Positions 32,986 to 41,354 of a stretch of 64,000 nt of DNA are shown piece after piece; within the stretch, counting starts at the first letter, position 1, and every line of letters begins with the position of its first letter. Where the stretch lies: IMG/VR virus record IMGVR_UViG_3300024239_000015, positions 124,001-188,000 of that record; one strand, written 5' to 3'. The notes under the pieces were generated by a model. It was not told the DNA's origin. It saw nothing but the letters and a program-made list of their open reading frames with translations, and made no database searches. Both the position numbers and the translations under genes were made by a program. Source of the stretch: a virus.

Positions 32986-33390
32986 TTACTTAGGTAGAGT
33001 CAGCCCACTTAAGACGTCGACTACGAACTTACGATCACTGGGGTCGATTTGCCGTACTAAGTCAATCGCTTTGAGTAACGTCAAGTCGTCTACTCCTACG
33101 AACTCTGCTTTGTGATCACGTAAGGTCTGTTTGAACGACTCTAAACTTTGGTACAGGTTTAAGAACTTCGGGAGTCCGTAGATTGCACAGAGTATCCCAG
33201 CCACGTAAGTAGGGTGGTAATGGCTAGGCACCACGTAACGTATCCCTAATACTCCGGTCTTTACTTTCTTTAAGGTAAAACGGAATCCATTCCGAAGTCC
33301 AGCACTGTACTGTGGGTCTTTGGGCAAAACGATTTCATTGACCTTTTCAGTAGGGACTTCTAGACTACGATCTAGGTGTAATTCATCCAC
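32986..33390 (-). CDS. Hypothetical protein coupled to thymidylate kinase (134 aa)
   Basis: 134 aa. The most likely start is GTG at 33390, because GGAGG lies six bases upstream and this start overlaps the stop of the kinase gene by a few bases. Begins (M)DELHLDRSLEVPTEKV. Basic, soluble, with a C-terminal helical part. Not recognised; coupling to tmk gives only a hint of nucleotide or DNA metabolism. Confidence 0.65.
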   Translation of the reverse strand: MDELHLDRSLEVPTEKVNEIVLPKDPQYSAGLRNGFRFTLKKVKTGVLGIRYVVPSHYHPTYVAGILCAIYGLPKFLNLYQSLESFKQTLRDHKAEFVGVDDLTLLKAIDLVRQIDPSDRKFVVDVLSGLTLPK

Positions 33391-34039
33391 AGCGCACCTC
33401 CAACTCAGCAAGCTTAGACAGTAGCTCTTTCTGTACGTCCTCTATAGGGGCCTCAGCGTTCACTACAACGCATGCAGCTGCAGTTTGATCCAATCCCATA
33501 GCCTCACTGGTAAACATCGCTCTAAACTCGTTACAGACGCGTTTAAAGAACTCCGAACCCCTACGTTCGATCATGTCCATCCCTGTGGCGTTTCTACGTC
33601 GTTCTAAAGCCGTTTCTACCGAACAGTCTAAGTAGATCACCACGTCAGGTCGGTAGTCGTCCAAACCAGACCACACGAGTTCTTCCACTTGTGCTACTTC
33701 ATCCGGAATGCCTAACCCAGCGCCTTGATACGCTCGTGTGCTCCAGACAAATCGATCGTAGATCACGTCCCACCCAGCGTCCAGTGCAGGAATCGCTACT
33801 TCAGTCAACGCTTCTCTACGAGAGGCTGCAAAGAGTAGTAGCTCAGTAATCGGTGTCCGTGGGTACTCCGTACTTTTCAAGATTCGACGAATCTCTGTAC
33901 CGATGACGGTTTGACCGGGCTCTGCGACGACAAGCACCGCTCTGCCGTTTTGTTCTAAGTGCTGTTTGAGTAGCTCGATCTGTGTACCTTTCCCACAACC
34001 ATCTAACCCTTCTACTACGTAAAACGTACCTTTCTCCAT
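33383..34039 (-). CDS. tmk: Thymidylate kinase (dTMP kinase)
   Basis: 218 aa, full length for the family. Phosphorylates dTMP to dTDP to feed dTTP synthesis during phage replication. Visible motifs are the P-loop EGLDGCGKGTQ (residues 10-20), the base/sugar-binding AEPG near residue 39, DRFVWSTRAYQG (the DR-x-x-x-S-x-x-AYQG signature) and a LID-like RRNATGMDMIERR. All key residues appear present. Followed by a coupled small gene; upstream is the RuvC-like gene with a hairpin between them. Confidence 0.93.
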   Translation of the reverse strand: MEKGTFYVVEGLDGCGKGTQIELLKQHLEQNGRAVLVVAEPGQTVIGTEIRRILKSTEYPRTPITELLLFAASRREALTEVAIPALDAGWDVIYDRFVWSTRAYQGAGLGIPDEVAQVEELVWSGLDDYRPDVVIYLDCSVETALERRRNATGMDMIERRGSEFFKRVCNEFRAMFTSEAMGLDQTAAACVVVNAEAPIEDVQKELLSKLAELEVRCG

Positions 34040-34103
34040 TTTCTAAAACCTCTTGTGTCAGATTACAAGTTTACTCGCTGGGGTAAAATAAAACGGCATA
34101 GAA

Positions 34104-34119
34104 GGAGGGTTTCCCCTCC
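34104..34119 (-). terminator. Terminator-like hairpin
   Basis: GGAGGG / CCCTCC with loop TTTC, just after the RuvC-like gene and followed on the minus strand by TTCTATGCCGTTTTATTTTA. Confidence 0.65.
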
Positions 34120-34122
34120 ACT

Positions 34123-34713
34123 CTAGCGACGTAACTGCAGAGCAAAGGTTGTGGCTGACCAGTACCCTACTGCAATGGCATCGTACGTGTGTTCATCTAA
34201 CTCCAGAAAAGGAACTGAAGGATGGATAAACAACCGTCCTGCGTCTACCAACGCACGGATGGACTCTTGTACGTTTTCTTTCGACCCTTTACGCGTCAGT
34301 GCCCCTACGGACAGTTTCGCTGTAGGAGGATCTACAAACTGTACTTGGAGTGAAGGATCATACCCAAGCACAGTGTGGGTAATTACATTACAGCATTCCA
34401 CCAACGCAGCGTACGCTTGAGGGAAACGCCCCATAAAAGGGGCTTCACTCGCCACGACGTGTGGTTGGTATTGAAACAACAACTGTTGTAGGTTCTGTCG
34501 ATGGTAGTCTAGTTTGATGGCACGTTGTCCTATACTCCACTGTAAGGAAGAGTCAAAGTCTGCGTACCGATCCGCGCTAAAGGTTCCACCGTACACCAGG
34601 GTGATTCTCCCACTGACTAAACAGAGTTCTATCCACGCTACGCCCAGGGTGTTCGTCCCTGGGTCGAGGGCGAGGATACGTAACGGTTCTGTAGTAAAGT
34701 GTGCGTTCAACAT
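34123..34713 (-). CDS. RuvC-like Holliday-junction resolvase
   Basis: 196-aa RNase H-fold nuclease. Acidic residues typical of RuvC are visible: ILALDPGTNTLG (Asp17, first strand), VVASEAPF (Glu on a later strand) and the C-terminal DEHTYDAIAVGYW (Asp pair). It should cut branched DNA during recombination or before packaging. The start TAATG overlaps the stop of the structural gene upstream, placing it in the late module. Confidence 0.85.
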   Translation of the reverse strand: MLNAHFTTEPLRILALDPGTNTLGVAWIELCLVSGRITLVYGGTFSADRYADFDSSLQWSIGQRAIKLDYHRQNLQQLLFQYQPHVVASEAPFMGRFPQAYAALVECCNVITHTVLGYDPSLQVQFVDPPTAKLSVGALTRKGSKENVQESIRALVDAGRLFIHPSVPFLELDEHTYDAIAVGYWSATTFALQLRR

Positions 34714-35570
34714 TACTCTTCAATTAACATTGGTTCGGTAGCACCAATGTCAAACGTCATGTCAAAACCCGTACTTACAAACGCTAAACTGTAGTACGTC
34801 GAGATAAAGTGAGTGATCTGCACACCGACTGCCTCGTTGAACGGAATGGTAGCACCCCCCGTGGTTTGTACGTTCACCACACGGTCTAACCCACTACACA
34901 CAGCAATCTCAGACACCACAGAGAACAGTGGATCTCCGTAGAGTACGCTACAGACGTTGTAGTACTCTTGAACGTCTTGTGCACTGAACACCACAGGCAC
35001 TGGAGAGCTGACTTCTAGAAAGTCACCGTCTTCTAATGCTGGGGTAGACGTACTCGGTGGGAGCACTGGTTGTGTAGGAGACAGATCCCCACTGTTCGGC
35101 ACAAACGGCACTGAGTTCTCCACACCCCCTACTACGGTCGTTAACGAGTAGTCAATCGTGGTGTTCGACAGATCCAACCGTTTTAAGTAGTACGCGTAGT
35201 ACTGTAAACCACCGTGTTCTTCTTGACGACGTAACGCGTATTTGTTTCGCTCTACTTCCGGTAAGTCATCGGTGATTAACCGTAAAACAAAAGGCACGAT
35301 TTCAAACGGTGCGGCATCACGTGGACGGTGTTTCACTGGTGCATCATATCCTACCCCACTTTCAGTGTGGTTTAAACGCCGTGTGCCTTTACGACCAATC
35401 GCGTAGTAGCCTACCTGTGGGTAGACGCCTGCTGCAATCGTAGAAGGGTGTTGGATGGCTAACGCTTGGTTTAATGTAGAGTTAGGCAGTATCGTGTACG
35501 GTCGACGTAACAACAAAGCATTCTGGAGTCCTGCCCCATAGACGGTCCGCGTAATAATTTCGCTGGCCAT
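34713..35570 (-). CDS. Virion structural protein (285 aa)
   Basis: 285 aa with no signal or membrane segment. Begins MASEIITRTVYGAGLQNAL; contains a Pro/Thr-rich linker (TQPVLPPSTSTPALEDGD) between two beta-rich parts. Lies between a 701-aa virion protein and the resolvase, in the same leftward late unit. I recall similar short proteins near the portal in phiKZ-like phages annotated as virion structural, but no domain is recognised. Confidence 0.6.
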   Translation of the reverse strand: MASEIITRTVYGAGLQNALLLRRPYTILPNSTLNQALAIQHPSTIAAGVYPQVGYYAIGRKGTRRLNHTESGVGYDAPVKHRPRDAAPFEIVPFVLRLITDDLPEVERNKYALRRQEEHGGLQYYAYYLKRLDLSNTTIDYSLTTVVGGVENSVPFVPNSGDLSPTQPVLPPSTSTPALEDGDFLEVSSPVPVVFSAQDVQEYYNVCSVLYGDPLFSVVSEIAVCSGLDRVVNVQTTGGATIPFNEAVGVQITHFISTYYSLAFVSTGFDMTFDIGATEPMLIEE

Positions 35571-35625
35571 TGATCACCTCAATTCTGTTTTATAAGTAAA
35601 AATGGACTAAATGACATACGATGGT

Positions 35626-37731
35626 TTAGGTGTTGTCTCGCACACGCAAGATGCGACTCTCAGAGAGTGCTAACCGATACCGTGTCCCGACTCGTGTTTG
35701 GGGTTGGAGTTGCAGCTGAGTTTCTGCGCGTAGACGATGAGGCGTATACGTCATTCCTAACCGTAAGGTAGAGGCACGACCTACGTCTGTTTTCACAACA
35801 CTGTACGTACGACACCGCACAGACAGTGGAGTGATGTCCGCTTGGTGGAGCATGCTCTCTCCAGACACTACACTCTGGATGTTGTCGATCCGAGCACGTA
35901 ATACTTCCAGTGCAATAGCTGAGCTGGAATTGATCGTGGGGATAAACTGATTTGAGTATGCGCTCAGTGCTGCTGTGACTGCCAGTAACGACTTCTGCAA
36001 TTCGGCTAGAGTCAGTTCAGAGTTGACGTCCGCTCCAGTAGCGAGACGAATGGTTTCCTCTAACGTCAGTTGGATGTCAGAGTCATTAAGTAAATGTAAG
36101 TTCCATCCACGGCTAGTGAAAAACTCTTCAAACGTCGTTGGCGTGTCTACAAACACACACGTCGCTTTTCGATAACACCGATTCGTGGTTTCTTCAAGCT
36201 GTCCTCGTTTGACGTGACGTTCTTCTCGAGTGAACTGACGATGGTGCAGTAACATCCGTTGGTGGATTTCCCCACAGAGGAAATAGAACGCTTCAGTAGA
36301 CACCACAAACTCAATAGGGATCAAGTCTGAAAGTGTTTCTTGAATGTCAGCGTCTGTTAAACGAGACGACATGCTCTGGAGTTCACTGGTGGTTGGTGGT
36401 ACACGACGTCGTACGAAGTTGACCTCGTACGGTTGGATCTCTTGCTCCAAGATCTCAAACCCATTCACTCGGTTCATTGCATACACGTACCAGACCGCTG
36501 CTTCTTTGACCGACATCCGGATCAAGTCCCCGTTGTTGGGGTTACGTACAGTGATCACTGCACCGTAGCGTTGGTAAGTACTTAAGAAAATCCAGTGGTC
36601 TAGTAACACGTCAGACAACGCGTACGGTTTACGATTGGTGTTATCCACCATCACAGACTCTAACACTTTCGTTGGTAAAGACGCAAGTCGTGTACGCTCT
36701 AAGTCGTGTCGTACGTTGACCTTCTCTTCAGCGACGTCTTTGTCGTTGTCTCGCGCGTAGGGAATCTGTAACTCAACGATTTCTTCTAAGCTACGGATAC
36801 GGTCGGTGTATGGATTCTCATCGATTCGATTGAGCGCTAACCGATCGAGTTGTAACTCTGGGTATAGGTTGTCCTCTAACCCTTCGGTGAGCTGTTTCAC
36901 GTAGTGCTGACCTAAAGGGATATTCCGTTTAGTCAGTAAGTGTTCTACTAACGTCTGGAAGGTGTGTTCTTTCCCACCGTTGGTACGCAACCACTGCATG
37001 TTCCGATACAACCACAACGCCTGCTCAGTCGTGAGGGCTCTGCGATGCACAGAGAAATTCCCAAAGCCATCCAAGTAATTCCAGATGTGGTAACTGTGCG
37101 CACGATTCGTACGGACATTTTCTTGCCGTACGGTTTCTATCCACGCTGGAACGTGACTGAAGAGTTCTCCATACACGGCAGCTGGATAGCAGTTGTGCGC
37201 AAAGACTTGATCGGAGTCATACCAGCGAGCCAAGTAGCGTTGCATGTACCCTTGCACACGGAGGATCAAGTCGTCTTCTTGGGGTTCTACAAGCGTTCTG
37301 TCCCACGCCAGAATCGTATGGTCTTGTGCAGCAATAGAGACAGACAAAGGGACTGGGTTCAGTATCCCTTTGATCAATAGCACTTGTTCTGGGTACTTAG
37401 CCAATAGCTCGTTGTAAAAACTACCGCCACGACGATACGTCCGTAACGTCAATCGGTGGTCGACTAACGCTGCTTTTGTAAATGGAATCTCCAACGTCGT
37501 GTCTAATGAGATCACAGTCATCGGAGTGTCTAATGGATGGTACTCACCTGCAAGATGTAAATAGTAGCGCCACGTCTGGGGTTGCTCTAAAAGCACGGTC
37601 TGTCCAGTGACGACCGATTCTCGTAAGATCTTGTTGTTCATGGCCATAGCCGTGGCTACCGATTTCACCACGAACGAACGTGCGAGTTGAAATATACCCT
37701 GACGGTATATCTTCTGGTACGAATCGGTCAT
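35626..37731 (-). CDS. Large virion structural protein (701 aa)
   Basis: 701 aa, rich in Arg, Tyr and Leu, predicted helical, divergently transcribed from the portal gene. Typical of phiKZ-type head or neck/tail structural proteins in size and composition; segments such as YHIWNYLDGFGNFSVHRR and WVYAMN-like stretches have no clear small-phage counterpart. Function inferred from position beside the portal. Confidence 0.6.
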   Translation of the reverse strand: MTDSYQKIYRQGIFQLARSFVVKSVATAMAMNNKILRESVVTGQTVLLEQPQTWRYYLHLAGEYHPLDTPMTVISLDTTLEIPFTKAALVDHRLTLRTYRRGGSFYNELLAKYPEQVLLIKGILNPVPLSVSIAAQDHTILAWDRTLVEPQEDDLILRVQGYMQRYLARWYDSDQVFAHNCYPAAVYGELFSHVPAWIETVRQENVRTNRAHSYHIWNYLDGFGNFSVHRRALTTEQALWLYRNMQWLRTNGGKEHTFQTLVEHLLTKRNIPLGQHYVKQLTEGLEDNLYPELQLDRLALNRIDENPYTDRIRSLEEIVELQIPYARDNDKDVAEEKVNVRHDLERTRLASLPTKVLESVMVDNTNRKPYALSDVLLDHWIFLSTYQRYGAVITVRNPNNGDLIRMSVKEAAVWYVYAMNRVNGFEILEQEIQPYEVNFVRRRVPPTTSELQSMSSRLTDADIQETLSDLIPIEFVVSTEAFYFLCGEIHQRMLLHHRQFTREERHVKRGQLEETTNRCYRKATCVFVDTPTTFEEFFTSRGWNLHLLNDSDIQLTLEETIRLATGADVNSELTLAELQKSLLAVTAALSAYSNQFIPTINSSSAIALEVLRARIDNIQSVVSGESMLHQADITPLSVRCRTYSVVKTDVGRASTLRLGMTYTPHRLRAETQLQLQPQTRVGTRYRLALSESRILRVRDNT

Positions 37732-37776
37732 TTATTGGTTCTCTCTTTTTTAAAAAAACACAGAAAGGTTCCACTC

Positions 37777-40497
37777 ATGAAACCAGTGATTACTCAAGGA
37801 AAAAGACTACAGGCGTTTCGAGAAAACCCAGTCGGAGCAGCCGTTGCTCTGAAGTTAGTCAAAGATCAACGCCATGCAGCACCTATTCGAAATGGAGCCA
37901 TAGCACCAGAGACGTCTACGCTTTCTAAACTCTCACAAACGACCGCCACGCGGATTGAAGATGCAAGGAATATCTTCGCGATTCTTCCAGAGACAGAACT
38001 CGTCAGACAGATCCTCGTGTCGTGCATCGTAAGTCCAAATGACTTACGCTCCCCTGAGCTTACATGGAAAGTGGAGAACTCCGTGCTGGCTCCAGCGCTT
38101 AGTAACGACTTACTGAAAGTGCTACGCGAGCACTTCGAGAAAGTCTATAAGATTAAAAATGACCTTCCGGAGTGGCTGTCGGATGCGTTGTTTGAGAAAG
38201 GCTCTCACCCTTTAGTGGTGCTACCAGAGTCGTCCATAGACGATCTGATTAACGTCAAGCCACGGTTAGCAAATGAAGCCTTTAAAAGCTACTTTGACGA
38301 GTCAGGTACGACACTGCGCCCGTTGGGCTTTCTTGGAAACCCGACCAGAGAACCAGCGTCACCTACCCCACGGGCTGCATTAGAGTCAGCGATGGGGTCA
38401 GCCAAACCCACCGCAGCGTACGATCCAAAGTTGGCGATTGGCGATGGCTTGATTACCGTGATCGATAGTTTCGACGCACTGAAACTTCCGAAGCTCTCAC
38501 ACGAGTTACGTAAGAACGTCACTAAACAGAAGATCCGTGATCACTTACCTAACGCAACGCGTAGTTCACTTGAAGCGATTAAAGTCACAGTGAAGCACAA
38601 AGAGCAGAAAGGGAATCCGAATGACCTGAACAGTCTGTATCGGAATAAACAAATGTTGGTGCGGGAAGTACAAACCGTTGCAACAACCGCACAGGCCAGT
38701 CGTGCTCCGATTGGCCATCCGTTGGTCTTACATTGCCCTGCTGAGGCGGTAATTCCTGTCACCCTACCGGGTTCTCCTAAAACAGCAGTGGGCTACTTTA
38801 TTCTGATTGATGAATTAGGTAATCCATTGTCACGTGCTCAGGCGAGTAGTTACTACAACCAGTTAAACTCTCGACTGAACCGGATGGGACAGAACTCAGG
38901 TGAACGTGGAGCGACTGACTTACTGAGTCGTTTGAACCAATACAGTACGGGGTTAATCCACGACGACCAAACGGTAGATATGTCAAAGATGTATCAGGCG
39001 TACGGGATGGTGGTGGACCAAGAGCTGAAGTCTCGGATCAAGAACGGAATCAACGGACAGGACGTAGAGATCGCTAAACCTGAAGAGGCCTACCGCATTA
39101 TGTTAGCGCGTCAGCTTGCGAACCAGCGTACGCAACTACTCTGGATTCCAGAAGAGCTGATGACGTACGTGGCGTATGACTACGACGACTTTGGGATTGG
39201 GGTCTCGCTGATCGAACGCTCAAAGATTCTCTCCAGTATCCGTGCGGTGTTAACTGTAACCAACACATTGACTGCGATTAAGAACTCTACCGCACGTCGA
39301 AGTATCGAGATCCAGTTAGACCCACGAGAAGAAGACCCACGTAAAGCGGTGGATATGCTGGTGACGGAAATCGCTCGTGTGCAAGGCGGTGCGTACCCGA
39401 TTGGTAGTTTTTCTCCTGTACAAATCCAAGACAACGTGAGGATGGCAGGGATTGAAGTCAACGTCACAGGACACCCTGCATATCCTGAAACGAAAGTCTC
39501 TCAGAATGACATCCAGTCTAACCGGGTGGAGATTGACTCTAACTTTGACGACACGATGCGTAAGCGTTGGTTGATGTCGTTTGGTTTAACTCCTGAAACT
39601 ATCGATACGGCATCAGGTGCTGATTTTGCAGCCTCTGTGATTCAGTCTAATGCGTTACTGAACAAACGCGTTGCAGTGTACCAAGAAACAACCAGTGAGT
39701 TCTTGGTAGATCACGTACGTAAGTACACGCAAGCATCTGGGGGTTTGTTAAAAGAATTGTACACGAAAATCGTAGAGTACATCAACGATGAATCCAAACC
39801 TGTATTGAAAGACGACCAAACGGGTGAGGACATTCAAGACGTTGCGCCAGATGACGTACTGGAATCGTTCTTGGATTCACTGAAGATCACACTACCTGCT
39901 CCAGACTCTACCAAACTGGAAACGACACGTGACTTACTGACAAACTACCAAGACTTGCTGAAACAAGCAGTGGAAGAATTCTTACCGCGTGACGTATTGG
40001 CTGCGATGGGTGGGAGTGAAGGCTCTGATCGCTACGATCAAACCAAAGCGGCTGTGATCAGTTACTTCACTCGGAAGTTCATGGCAGAAAACAACATCCT
40101 ACCAGAACTGCAAGAGTTACTGAACAACGACGAGTTAGAGCAAACGGGATTCAACTTAAAAGAAGACCACTTGGCTTTATACGAGGCGTTACAGGTCACG
40201 ATTGGGGACTTTGTGAAAGGGGTGGCGTACTACAACGACAAACGAAACGAGCAAGTGAATGCGGAGTTAGAGCAAGAGCCTGCGGCGTCGGATGACACGA
40301 CGACCACCGATACCACAGAAGACACAGGAGGGGATGACGACTTTGGTGGAGACGACTCGTTTGGAGACGACTTCAACTTAGACGAAGAGCCTGAAACGGA
40401 AGAAACGGAAACTGAACCAGAGGAAACAGAAGAGCCTGAGGCTACCGCCGAAGAAACTCCGAAAGAAGAACCTGGATTAGACGAAGAACCTACGTAA
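37777..40497 (+). CDS. Portal protein (phiKZ-like)
   Basis: 906 aa from ATG at 37777 (MKPVITQGKRLQAF); AGAAAGG lies nine bases upstream, and the longer frame starting at 37687 has no ribosome site and overlaps the divergent gene. Size, position two genes from head proteins, and segments such as FAILPETELVRQILVSCIVSP and VAVYQETTSEFLVDHVRKY fit the large portal of phiKZ-type phages, which forms the ring for DNA entry and exit. The last about 60 residues are an acidic Glu/Thr/Pro-rich tail. It is the only rightward gene of the head module. Confidence 0.65.
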   Translation: MKPVITQGKRLQAFRENPVGAAVALKLVKDQRHAAPIRNGAIAPETSTLSKLSQTTATRIEDARNIFAILPETELVRQILVSCIVSPNDLRSPELTWKVENSVLAPALSNDLLKVLREHFEKVYKIKNDLPEWLSDALFEKGSHPLVVLPESSIDDLINVKPRLANEAFKSYFDESGTTLRPLGFLGNPTREPASPTPRAALESAMGSAKPTAAYDPKLAIGDGLITVIDSFDALKLPKLSHELRKNVTKQKIRDHLPNATRSSLEAIKVTVKHKEQKGNPNDLNSLYRNKQMLVREVQTVATTAQASRAPIGHPLVLHCPAEAVIPVTLPGSPKTAVGYFILIDELGNPLSRAQASSYYNQLNSRLNRMGQNSGERGATDLLSRLNQYSTGLIHDDQTVDMSKMYQAYGMVVDQELKSRIKNGINGQDVEIAKPEEAYRIMLARQLANQRTQLLWIPEELMTYVAYDYDDFGIGVSLIERSKILSSIRAVLTVTNTLTAIKNSTARRSIEIQLDPREEDPRKAVDMLVTEIARVQGGAYPIGSFSPVQIQDNVRMAGIEVNVTGHPAYPETKVSQNDIQSNRVEIDSNFDDTMRKRWLMSFGLTPETIDTASGADFAASVIQSNALLNKRVAVYQETTSEFLVDHVRKYTQASGGLLKELYTKIVEYINDESKPVLKDDQTGEDIQDVAPDDVLESFLDSLKITLPAPDSTKLETTRDLLTNYQDLLKQAVEEFLPRDVLAAMGGSEGSDRYDQTKAAVISYFTRKFMAENNILPELQELLNNDELEQTGFNLKEDHLALYEALQVTIGDFVKGVAYYNDKRNEQVNAELEQEPAASDDTTTTDTTEDTGGDDDFGGDDSFGDDFNLDEEPETEETETEPEETEEPEATAEETPKEEPGLDEEPT

Positions 40498-40505
40498 GTA
40501 GACCA

Positions 40506-40539
40506 GCATAGGGAGGAGCTTGAGCTCCTCCCTTTATGC
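40506..40539. terminator. Bidirectional terminator hairpin
   Basis: GCATA, then GGGAGGAGCT / AGCTCCTCCC, then TATGC between the convergent portal and CYTH-like genes. Confidence 0.8.
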
Positions 40540-41244
40540 TTTCATTTCTAAGCGAGGACGACCTTGTGGGATCACAGAGAAATGGTCACGGTATAGACTC
40601 TTGATCTGTGTTTCTATCTCAGGAGTTTTCTCTCCGTGTTGTGCGGTGATTAAGTCACTGCCTTGTAACCACTCTGGTAAGACTTTGTAGTCATTCCGTG
40701 TAGACTCTAAGTACTCTGGTAACTCTAAGTCGATTTTCACCCACGGACAGATAGCGTCACTGTCTGTAAAGAAGACGTCCACTTCGTACACCAGTTGAGT
40801 CTTTTCGTCGGGTTGGTCTGGATGACTGACGGTAGGACCACTCACACGAAACCTTTGCTTGTACATTCCTTCTGTAAACAGAGTTTTGAAATGCATAAAC
40901 ATCGCACGACTGGATTCTACTTCGACTTCACTTTTACCAAACGAGTCATCACTGGACCAGACTTTCGTCGTCAGGATGTACTCGTCTTCTATAGCGTCTT
41001 CGGATACCCGACTGTAACGGTCTGTGCAGGCCCGCATGCGTATCGTCCCGTTTTCGGCACGGTGACTAAACTGCTCTTGGATTTCTGTGCTGATCGCTTT
41101 AGCTTGTAACTCTACAAACTGCTCTGGAGTAAACTGCGTGTAGAACACCAACTCAATCTCTTTGCGTGCTTGTCCGTCTACCATAGACTCTAAGGCAAGT
41201 AAAGACTCTACAGACAGTAAAGCACTCTTTAAGGAAGTAACCAT
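40534..41244 (-). CDS. CYTH-like protein, possible processed virion protein
   Basis: 236 aa from ATG at 41244 (GAGGGG five bases upstream). The order of charged strands resembles a CYTH/triphosphate-tunnel domain: RKEIELVF, GTIRMRAC, EYILTTKVW, SEVEVESS, YKQRFRV, LVYEVDVFF, WVKIDLELPE. The usual E-x-E-x-K is here E-I-E-L-V, so the catalytic Lys is absent and activity is doubtful. The N-terminus contains LSVE-S (residues 10-14), matching the prohead protease site seen in the capsid protein, and a LALES motif shared with the inner-head proteins. Binding of a polyphosphate or RNA end is possible. Confidence 0.5.
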   Translation of the reverse strand: MVTSLKSALLSVESLLALESMVDGQARKEIELVFYTQFTPEQFVELQAKAISTEIQEQFSHRAENGTIRMRACTDRYSRVSEDAIEDEYILTTKVWSSDDSFGKSEVEVESSRAMFMHFKTLFTEGMYKQRFRVSGPTVSHPDQPDEKTQLVYEVDVFFTDSDAICPWVKIDLELPEYLESTRNDYKVLPEWLQGSDLITAQHGEKTPEIETQIKSLYRDHFSVIPQGRPRLEMKA

Positions 41245-41287
41245 TTGAACCCCTCTCAAGGGAAAAAAAGAACACATAGAATTTAAA

Positions 41288-41319
41288 CCAAAAAAAAGAG
41301 GAACCCGAAGGCTCCTCTT
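41288..41319 (-). terminator. Rho-independent terminator
   Basis: AAGAGGAGCC / GGTTCCTCTT (minus strand) with loop TTCG and eight T after it. Ends the unit closing at 41355. Confidence 0.85.
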
Positions 41320-41354
41320 CAAAATTCCCCTGTGAAGGAGAGGTACAAGTGTTG

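Noticed and set aside
37687-37776. 30-residue N-terminal extension of the portal
   Set aside because: It overlaps the divergent gene, lacks a ribosome site, and is hydrophobic and basic unlike portal N-termini; ATG at 37777 has a clear AGAAAGG.
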